NCBI RefSeq assembly: GCF_016801865.2
Contig: NC_068938.1
Coordinates: forward strand, 22,750,873-22,814,872
Reading direction: 5' to 3'
DNA length: 64,000 nucleotides
From: Culex pipiens pallens
Lineage: Eukaryota > Arthropoda > Insecta > Diptera > Culicidae
Both the position numbers and the translations under genes were made by a program. A model generated the notes under the pieces. The model ran no database searches. It was not told the origin of the DNA and saw nothing but the letters and a program-made list of their open reading frames with translations. Below, in pieces: positions 56,521-64,000 of this stretch (its first letter is position 1; each line of letters opens with the position of its first letter).

Positions 56521-59149
56521 GTGGTCGGAAACGCAAATTTAGCAGGAATAATTTATTTCCGCTTCAGGGATGCATTTTCGAGCTTCGGTGTCTAAGAAGC
56601 ATTTGTTAAGAATAAAATTCTACATCTTTTGGTCAAAACGATATTAGGGTGGCCCAACAATTTCAAATATTTTCAAAATTTATCTTCGCTTCTAGATGAG
56701 ATAGAGGTGTACTTTCTTCAACAGTATTGTAGTACTAGCCATTTCAAACAACTTTGTCGAAGACACCAAATCTCTATCTCTTAATCTGATCATTCTACAG
56801 CATTTTATGTGAAAAGCAGTAGGGTGGCCCATCAAAAAAGTGTTTTTATTGCGTATCTTTTTTGCATTATTTTTGGCAATTTTGGTGTCTTCCGGACATA
56901 TTTAGAGCATAAAAATACGCGTCTTTTGGAATGTCAACGAAGTCGCTAGGTCGTTTTGGTAAAAAGTTACAGCGTTTTTAAAGTTTTTAATAGGCCTTTT
57001 TCAAATGTTTGTATCTTTTCGAGGGGGACACAAAAAAATACGCTCTGTGGTGCATCTGAAAGCTCAAAACTTGTTCTTTAATATGAATATAACATCTCAA
57101 AAGGGTTTTTCTTAAATCCAAGTTACAGCGATTTAAAAATGGTCATTTTATGAGATTTTGTACCATGCTCTATGAGAAAATTTACATGAATGTCGCATTA
57201 ATCAGTATCAAAACTGCTCTTAGTGAGCTCAAATGCAGGAAAAATTGGTTTGCTTGGTTTGCCTGGTTTTTATGGCAACTAGGGTGGTCTTAGATGACCT
57301 AGGGTGGTTCATCTTCGTTCACTCTTATAAGATATGATTTTTTTTTAATTCGAATGGAAAGAAAAATATAAAATAAAATTAAAATACATAACCTGTTTTA
57401 AATAGTAAAGCAGCTGAGGATATGATATCTGATTAGGGTGGCTCAAATTAATTAGAAAATAAAAAGATTTAAGATTAAAGATTTATTCGTTAGAAAATGT
57501 ATTTTAACATATTATTATTTCCCTACGTTTCCGTAAATCGACTTTTATTTGTATTTTTTTAATAGGATAAAATATTCCATGCATTAACAGTGTTAAAGGG
57601 TGCCATTTTGCATCATTAGTTGTTCCATACAAAGCTTCATACAATTTTGCCAATACAAAATGGGAATGTGAATATTCGTAAACATGATACATTTTCTTAT
57701 CGATTTAGCGTCTTGACATTGATATTAGAAGTTGATTTCCCAATACTCTTATTTTATTTCTGAAAATTTGTTATATTTGTTACACTCAAAAAAATGAGTT
57801 CGCGTAAACGTGAACAGCGTTCATGCCAACGGGAACCAGGAAGAAAACTGTTCACTTTCATGTATTGCACCATGAAAGTTGAACAGTTTTCTTCCTGGTT
57901 CCCGGTGGCATGAACGCTGTTCACGTTTACGCGAACTCATTTTTTTGAGTGTAGGAAATATATTTTAGGCTAGTGTTCAGGTTTTGTTGAAAAACCTGGT
58001 ACTATTTTTTTGATTAAATGCACCGTTATCATTATTTGCATCTTTAGGTAAAAAGATATAAATTGGAAATGGATCCTCGTATTGGCATTATTATACAAAG
58101 TGACTCCTTTTGTCAAACAAAATGCATGGAGAGTTTTATCCTATTAAAAAAAAATAAATAAAAGTCGATTTACAAAAACGTAAAGAAATACTAAAATCTT
58201 TAATCTTTTTATTTTCTAATTAATTTGAGCCACCCTAATCAGATATCATATCCTCAGCTGCTTTACTATTTAAAACAGGTTATGTATTTTAATTTTATTT
58301 TATATTTTTCTTTCCATTCGAATTAAAAAAAATCATATCTTATAAGAGTGAACGAAGATGAACCACCCTAGGTCATCTAAGACCACCCTAGTTGCCATAA
58401 AAACCAGGCAAACCAAGCAAACCAATTTTTCCTGCATTTGAGCTCACTAAGAGCAGTTTTGATACTGATTAATGCGACATTCATGTAAATTTTCTCATAG
58501 AGCATGGTACAAAATCTCATAAAATGACCATTTTTAAATCGCTGTAACTTGGGTTTAAGAAAAACCCTTTTGAGATGTTATATTCATATTAAAGAACAAG
58601 TTTTGAGCTTTCAGATGCACCACAGAGCGTATTTTTTTGTGTCCCCCTCGAAAAGATACAAACATTTGAAAAAGGCCTATTAAAAACTTTAAAAACGCTG
58701 TAACTTTTTACCAAAACGACCTAGCGACTTCGTTGACATTCCAAAAGACGCGTATTTTTATGCTCTAAATATGTCCGGAAGACACCAAAATTGCCAAAAA
58801 TAATGCAAAAAAGATACGCAATAAAAACACTTTTTTGATGGGCCACCCTACTGCTTTTCACATAAAATGCTGTAGAATGATCAGATTAAGAGATAGAGAT
58901 TTGGTGTCTTCGACAAAGTTGTTTGAAATGGCTAGTACTACAATACTGTTGAAGAAAGTACACCTCTATCTCATCTAGAAGCGAAGATAAATTTTGAAAA
59001 TATTTGAAATTGTTGGGCCACCCTAATATCGTTTTGACCAAAAGATGTAGAATTTTATTCTTAACAAATGCTTCTTAGACACCGAAGCTCGAAAATGCAT
59101 CCCTGAAGCGGAAATAAATTATTCCTGCTAAATTTGCGTTTCCGACCAC
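56521..59149. mobile_element. Large fold-back element, about 1-kb near-perfect arms
   Basis: The left arm starts GTGGTCGGAAACGC at 56521 and runs to about 57600. The right arm is its reverse complement from about 58110 to 59149. Long stretches are identical, including AGGGTGGCCC phrases. Arms diverge only near the loop. No transposase and no clear target duplication. The loop contains a second palindrome (57783-57951). A transcript of Ac3 intron 11 could fold into a roughly 1-kb double-stranded hairpin. Confidence 0.92.
57783..57951. mobile_element. Palindromic TA-flanked MITE (mariner type)
   Basis: The termini CACTCAAAAAAATGAGTTCG and their inverse extend into an almost complete palindrome with a loop of under 20 bases. 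TA lies at both borders (57781-57782 and 57952-57953). One arm has an extra G and a few mismatches. Confidence 0.85.
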
Positions 59150-59872
59150 TGTGGTGTGGTCTAAAACATATCTGATTTAATGAAATGATTTCACAGGGAT
59201 TTCGAGTAAAATCTGATTAACTTTAATTTTTGATGCTCTCATTATTTTGTCAAAATTAAGAAGAAAACATTGACTGTTTCAAAGACCTTGATAAAATACT
59301 TCAAATGCGGTTAAATAAAATCAAAAAAATAGTAATTATTAAGGATAAAAGGTGAATCTTTGACAAAATGCACTGACTTTATATTTTATATATATTTACT
59401 TGCTGTTCTCAATCAAATTTTGTTTATTCAAACAAAACTATTGTAACAGTACAATCGTGCCTAACTGAGATAAGTCTAACAAATATGTTTCTAAAAATAT
59501 CAATAACATTTCAGATATTTCTTGAAATGTATTTCATATGCATTTTTTCATTGGCATATTTTTTATTGAATTAAAAATATAATGATCAAAAACAAAATAT
59601 GTTCATATAAATCAACATGATTATTTTTTAGAAATTTGATGAAATTATGTCTGCATTCAAAAATGCTGGAATAACATCTCAATAATTTGATTGAGATTTT
59701 ATTACCGTCATTTTGGGTTTTCAAATAAAACCAAATCAATAATACAATGTCAATATCTATGTTGACAACATATAGATCATTTGATCAACAAAAACAACTG
59801 TCCGTACAGCACAAACTACTCAGAATAATAAAAATCTGAATAGAAAAATATTATCCTTTGGTAACATATAGT

Positions 59873-60120
59873 AACGAAAAAAACGAAGTTGACTTTATAG
59901 CTGTCGGCCACCATTGCTAATACCAACCACTATAGTGTCTTCCTTTTAACTACAAGGACTTCGCCGCCCTGGGCTCCTAAGTGAGTACAGCACGGAGCGA
60001 CGGCGCCGGATACCCATATTTTCACAAAGAATTTTTAGAGTACCGCTGCCGGGATTCGAACCAGCAACCTCTGGATTGTGAGTCCAGTGCGCGGTCCGAT
60101 TGATCCACACGGGCGGGACA
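59873..60120 (-). mobile_element. tRNA-derived SINE
   Basis: A 12-bp direct repeat GTAACATATAGT (59861-59872 and 60121-60132) flanks a 248-bp element. On the - strand it opens with a tRNA-like head (60118-60046) with GTGGATCAATCGGACC (A box region), an anticodon-arm-like CTGGACTCACAATCCAG and B box GGTTCGAATCCC. An unrelated body follows, ending in a T-rich tail. Target duplication plus Pol III head support SINE identity. Confidence 0.85.
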
Positions 60121-60440
60121 GTAACATATAGTTCTTATGCAAAAATGTCATAAAATATAATTTTAGATCAATAAAAACAATTTTAGTGCTCCGTATTTTT
60201 TTAACGACTTGTGAATTCAATGACAGTTTGAAAATTATAGCTTTTTTTTATAATATATCGAAATTTTGAGGCTAATGAAAAATAAAATGGGTGATCGTTC
60301 AATATGGAAGTGAATCGCGATTTTTGAATTTTTTGAATAGTACAGTAAACCCACCAAATATGAATTTGGTAATTTAATAAAATCATGTTCTTTTAAGCAA
60401 ATCGACTAACCAACTTTCCCCTCTCTCAATCCACCGACAG

Positions 60441-60749
60441 ATCGACAAGGTCGACCGGGTGATCTTCATGTGGAAGACGGAGGTGAGCGATCAGAAGGAG
60501 CGCGCCTCGGACATGCGGCGCCGCAACGAAGCGCTCGTGTACAACGTGCTGCCGATGCACGTGGCCGAGCACTTTATGGGCAACAAGAAGCGCTCCCACG
60601 ACGACCTGTACTCGCAGAGTTACGCCGAGGTGGGGGTGCTGTTTGCCAGCATGCCCAACTTTTCCGACTTTTACTCGGAGGAAACGGTCAACAATCAGGG
60701 CCTGGAGTGTTTGCGGTTTCTCAACGAAGTGATATCGGACTTTGATGCG
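60441..60749 (+). CDS. Ac3: Ac3 exon 12: start of catalytic domain C2a
   Basis: 103 residues in phase 0: IDKVDRVIFMWKTEVSDQKE, then RRRNEALVYNVLPMHVAEHF, then YAEVGVLFASMPNFSDFYSE and CLRFLNEVISDFDA. Matches the C2a start of AC3. Acceptor CCACCGACAG, donor GCG|GTGAGT. Confidence 0.97.
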
Positions 60750-61022
60750 GTGAGTATGAGGGGAGGGGGATTGGGTTGAGCTTATTGGAAAAGTTTTCTT
60801 GTTGTTTATTATGCTGAGGCAGGGGTGTTTGATCGGTATCAGAATTGAAAAATACGTGTTGATCGAAATATAGCTTTTTCGATGTTTGGGCTCCCCTGAC
60901 TAAGCAGAAGGTGCGAAGCCAGGTGTTGATAACTACACTGCACTCAAAGTATATAAAGTGGTTCATAAGTCCAGGGGAAGGCAAAAGTTTTAATTTCCCA
61001 CAATCCCTCCCATCGACCGCAG

Positions 61023-61370
61023 CTTCTCGAGTTGCCCCAGTTCCAGGACATCATCAAAATCAAGACAATCGGCTCGACGTACATGGCAGCCAGCGGGTTG
61101 AACCCGTCACGAATCGTCAAACCGGAGGATCCAATTTCACTCCGATGGGCTCACCTGGCGCTGCTGGTGGAGTTCGCCCTGGAGCTGAAGAAGGCCCTGC
61201 AGGGCATCAACGAACAATCGTTTAATCACTTTGTGTTGAAGATGGGCGTCAACCACGGGCCGATTACGGCTGGAGTGATTGGCGCGCGGAAGCCGCACTA
61301 CGATATCTGGGGAAACACGGTGAACGTGGCGTCTCGGATGGAGAGTACCGGCAAGGCCGGAGCTGTGCAG
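61023..61370 (+). CDS. Ac3: Ac3 exon 13: C2a catalytic core
   Basis: 116 residues in phase 0. KIKTIGSTYMAASG holds the Lys that contacts the adenine base; YDIWGNTVNVASRMESTGKA holds the Asp for the base and Asn/Arg for transition-state binding. Acceptor CGACCGCAG; the donor CAG|GTTGGA is weak but fixed by the next exon. Confidence 0.96.
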
Positions 61371-61427
61371 GTTGGATGATGAATATTATTGCTACTAAGT
61401 CAGTTCTAAAATCATAATCTTTTTCAG

Positions 61428-62000
61428 GTGACCGAGGAAACCTGCCAGATCCTGCAGACCTTCGGGTACACCTTCGAGCAGCGTGGCCTAGTCGCGGTCA
61501 AGGGCAAGGGCCAACTGATGACCTACTACTTGCAGGGCAAGGTGCCCAAGAACGCGTCCCCGATCCTTCCGGTGACCACGATGGAGACGGTCCAGGAGGT
61601 CGAAGAACCCAAAGAGTCCCCACCGGCCCTAGCCCCCTCGGAATCTCCCGCCCACCAGATCACGTCGGTGTCGTCGAGCACCACCAGCCCCAACAGTGTC
61701 CGCCTGAACCAGGAGTACGTGGAGATGAAGGTGAGCAGCAGCAGCACATCGAATGCGGTACCAGCAATCACCGTGAACGAACAGAACCACCAGCTTGTGA
61801 CTGAACAGAAGCAGCAATCCAGTAAAGAATCGAAAGCCGGAGATGGTGTCTCCTCCAGTGGGGACGGAAAACCACCGCTGTTTAACGGTGAAACCGAAGA
61901 CGCGGACGTCAAGACGCCCCTCCTGAACGATAAAAACAGCACAAACGCCAATCACTTTAGCGAAGGGGAGAAGGACGCACTTCTGGAGAATAGTAATTAG
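61428..62000 (+). CDS. Ac3: Ac3 last exon: end of C2a and Ser-rich tail
   Basis: After a 57-bp intron it opens VTEETCQILQTFGYTFEQRG and VAVKGKGQLMTYYLQGK, the end of C2a. About 140 residues of tail follow, rich in Ser, Thr, Pro and Gln (VSSSTTSPNS, KVSSSSTSNA), with acidic blocks and an end in LLENSN before TAG at 61998-62000. The first codon is GTG (Val) and is not a start. The tail is not recognisably conserved. Confidence 0.96.
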   Translation: MTEETCQILQTFGYTFEQRGLVAVKGKGQLMTYYLQGKVPKNASPILPVTTMETVQEVEEPKESPPALAPSESPAHQITSVSSSTTSPNSVRLNQEYVEMKVSSSSTSNAVPAITVNEQNHQLVTEQKQQSSKESKAGDGVSSSGDGKPPLFNGETEDADVKTPLLNDKNSTNANHFSEGEKDALLENSN

Positions 62001-62250
62001 ATGGGTTAGGTAGAATGATACGATGATTATGCTGCCAGGGTGGATACTGGGTGAGATAAATCGACTTGGGCAATGGATTGCATTTTTATTCTTGGTTTTG
62101 TTCGAAATAACATTGAAGATCTTCGGACTTGCATAATCGGATCTGAAATCATGTTTTTCTCTACGTTTTAGCATACTTTACAAGTCTTGCTGAAAAACGA
62201 TTGGAACAAAACTAACTTTGTACAAACATCCTAAATATTTTAAAAACAAT

Positions 62251-62256
62251 AATAAA
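62251..62256 (+). promoter_or_regulatory. Ac3: Candidate Ac3 polyadenylation signal
   Basis: This is the first AATAAA after the stop codon, about 250 bases downstream. No transcript evidence is available. Confidence 0.45.
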
Positions 62257-63435
62257 CTTACCACGATTTTTCCGTTTAAAATCCAATTGAGAAATATGTT
62301 TTTAACACGATTTTTTTAATCATAAATTTAAAGACATTTTCACTTCTTTAAGGTGAAACGTGAAGGCAATCTTGACTTCATATGTATTAGTGCATTTTGA
62401 TAGTGTTAGTTTGATGATCATCATCGATGACGTCACTGATGAATTAGTATTAGTGATTCCGAATAGCGGTAGTAGTGTACGCAAAAATTCTCGCTTCACA
62501 TTTCAAAAGAGGTTTTGTAGAAATAAGAACATGCTGGAATATCATTTAAAAGAGGCTAATTTTGTATGATGGTAAATTTCCATTATGGAATTCTTTAGAA
62601 ATCTTTTTGATTTTTTTGAATGGATTAACCCTCTACCGCCCAATTTTTTTTCGAAAATTTTATGTTTTATGTTCATCATGTTTTGTTTTAGTATTTAAAT
62701 TTGTTTTTATTTTTTTTAGTTTATCTTTGTTTTTGGTAGTATTTGGCCTATTCTACCACCTCATATCATTATATTTTGCCTTTCATATATTTTCATATAT
62801 TTTCATGTATTAACAGTCACTTTTTCAATTTTTTGCTAGTTTTTTCTCTGGAATGGCACCATTATCATTTAAATTGTAAAAACATGCGTAGAGGCATAGT
62901 CTGGGACACTACAAAAATGACTGAATACTACTTTTTACTTAAAATATAGGAAATGTTATTAAAAAACACAGCCAAAGTTGACCCCTGAAAAATGTCATTT
63001 TGGAAAACATTGGCAAAGTCACATAAAACAAGTCAAACTTCCAAACGTTACATTTTCAAAAAAATAGAAGTTCTTCTTTCCAATGCATTTTAAATATCAA
63101 AAATTGGATGAAAATTTGAATGTTGCCGTTTTTTTAGATCGAAGCCCGTTTAGAGGCGGGGTTGGGTTAATCCGTAGAAATGTGATAAATATAGTAAAGC
63201 ATTTGATTCATTTGATGTTTATAAAATATCCATTTATTTTTCATTTATTTCGTATGTTTTGTAACTGTCATTTTCTGAAGCCAGCATGGACTAGAAATAA
63301 AACCTACAAAGGCAGATGGGAACGGAGTAAGAAATAAACTTTTGGAGTGTTAACTGTGATCATTATTACCAAGTCGCTGGTAAGGTCAACAGCAAATGCC
63401 TTGTCACTTCCGGTTAGTCCTGTGGATACGGCTGC
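62257..63435. other. Convergent intergenic region between Ac3 and NEMP
   Basis: AT-rich DNA with no recognised repeat or gene. TTTATT near 63233 could be a - strand AATAAA for the NEMP gene. The small + strand ORFs have no domain. Confidence 0.5.
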
Positions 63436-63956
63436 TCATTGTACCATCAGCTGCTGTTGCTGGCTGTACGCGTCCATTCGTGGCTCGCGCAGTTCGTCGA
63501 GGGCTTTGATGGTTTCGCGGGCCCCTTGCTTGTTGAACTCTTCGACGATGAGAAGGCGTCGCTTGGGCAGGAATCGACGCCGGTAAAGGGAGCTGACTCT
63601 GGTCAGGAGGAAGTAGTAGCAGATAAAGAGGGCTATGCAGAATCCAGTGGTGGCCTCCCGGTAGGCGGTTAAGAAGAAGATTGCGCCGATCGCGGCCAGT
63701 CGGAGGCGCCACTTGAGGAGGTTCTTGCTGCGCTGGTTCTTTGGAGGACCCATCCGGGAGCACACGACGAAGCTGATGAATCCGGTCACGGGACGTACCA
63801 GAACACGTACACCTGGTACGTGACAAAGATCAGTCGCAAGTTGTCGAACAGCATCAGGGCAAAGTAGAACCCGAGCGTCCATCCTCCTAGCATTACGCCG
63901 TACATCATCGGCTTCCGGAGAAAGATCTTGCTGGTCAAATAGACAACCTCAAAAAG
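63436..63956 (-). pseudogene. NEMP (nuclear envelope integral membrane protein) gene, 3' exon with a frame break
   Basis: NEMP1/TMEM194-family proteins sit in the inner nuclear membrane. The - strand encodes YGVMLGGWTLGFYFALMLFD, then NLRLIFVTYQVYVFWYV, then TGFISFVVCSRMGPPKNQRS and NLLKW, more hydrophobic helices, then KRRLLIVEEFNKQGARETIK and ALDELREP before TGA at 63436-63438. These match the conserved core and the R-L-L-x-x-E-E-x-x-x-Q-G segment of vertebrate NEMP1. The two halves are in different frames: reading through FWYVP meets TGA near 63790, and homology resumes one frame over at PVTGF, as if one base were missing. An acceptor GCCAG at about 63957 suggests the exon starts at 63956. 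It may be a sequencing indel in a live gene rather than a true pseudogene. Confidence 0.8.
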
Positions 63957-64000
63957 CTGGCAAAAATGCCGATAGTTTAACCACCGACGAAAACACAAAC

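Larger units (their letters stand above)
54330..60440 (+). other. Ac3: Ac3 intron 11 (6.1 kb), mostly fold-back elements
   Basis: Contains inverted-repeat elements at about 54704-55834 and 56521-59149 (with a mariner-type MITE in its loop), and a tRNA-derived SINE at 59873-60120. The rest is AT-rich with no feature recognised. Confidence 0.85.
22912..62000 (+). other. Ac3: Adenylate cyclase type 3-like gene, 3' portion (14 exons)
   Basis: The gene product is a plasma-membrane enzyme that makes cyclic AMP from ATP downstream of G proteins. Fourteen exons with GT-AG introns join to 2700 coding bases (899 residues and a stop) with no frame conflict. C1a carries metal-binding Asp in ADIVGF and GDCYYC. 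The second membrane domain has six helices with N-glycosylation sites NVT and NAS in the loop after its third helix. C2a carries KIKTIGSTYM, YDIWGNTVN and NVASRM for base binding and catalysis. Motifs such as KYQQLRIKILGDCYYCISG, VLAGILGQRQWQFDV and VIGARKPHYDIWGNTVNVAS match animal AC3 better than AC1, AC2, AC8 or AC9 as I know them. Roughly the first 250-300 residues are missing upstream. Introns range from 57 bp to 7.4 kb and are heavily invaded by mobile elements. Confidence 0.93.

Noticed and set aside
57783..57951. microRNA precursor
   Set aside because: The palindrome is long, has TIR-like ends and TA borders, and looks like a MITE; there is no evidence of a conserved mature sequence.
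61526..62174. - strand ORFs over the last Ac3 exon
   Set aside because: They are shadows of the Ac3 tail, which is in frame with the C2a domain and has the proper stop.

Overview
The window looks like nuclear DNA from a dipteran, most likely a culicine mosquito and probably Culex. Three things suggest this: a large adenylate cyclase gene split by transposon-filled introns, jockey-clade LINEs, and dispersed miniature elements of types common in mosquito genomes. The species call is inference, because no species marker is present.

Host genes. On the + strand, 14 coding exons between 22912 and 62000 join in one open frame of 899 residues plus a stop. They encode the second part of a type-3-like transmembrane adenylate cyclase (Ac3): most of catalytic domain C1a, C1b, the second six-helix membrane domain, catalytic domain C2a, and a Ser-rich cytoplasmic tail. 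The start codon, the first membrane domain and the first residues of C1a lie upstream of the window or were not recognised in 1-22911. On the - strand at the right edge, converging on Ac3, is the 3' exon of a NEMP (nuclear envelope integral membrane protein) gene. It carries a one-base frame break. No other host gene was recognised.

Layout. 1-22911 is non-coding and repeat-rich. It holds a TIR element full of GTTATT palindromes (1973-3423), an apparently intact jockey-clade LINE with a perfect 16-bp target-site duplication (3862-8166), a 1.5-kb array of a 7-bp repeat (10269-11750) invaded by a retroposon (11751-12948), an ORF1-only jockey relative (about 15540-16902), two small TA-flanked MITEs, and a 3.2-kb retroposon (18719-21906) whose body is a 115-bp satellite array. 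From 22912 on, Ac3 exons alternate with introns. The larger introns carry nested TIR elements, a hAT-type MITE, several fold-back (long inverted repeat) elements, a second ORF1-only LINE, a further retroposon copy and tRNA-derived SINE sequences.

Most notable. A family of non-autonomous retroposons is represented by three copies (11751-12948, 18719-21906, 49821-51481) and one fragment (25939-26152). They share a (CTCATG)n 3' tail, direct flanking repeats of 21-25 bp, and 5' regions built from a roughly 115-bp monomer that is amplified into a higher-order satellite in one copy. Also notable are a 2.6-kb hairpin-forming inverted repeat inside Ac3 intron 11 (introns are numbered from the first in-window exon), two ORF1-only jockey derivatives, and the NEMP frameshift.
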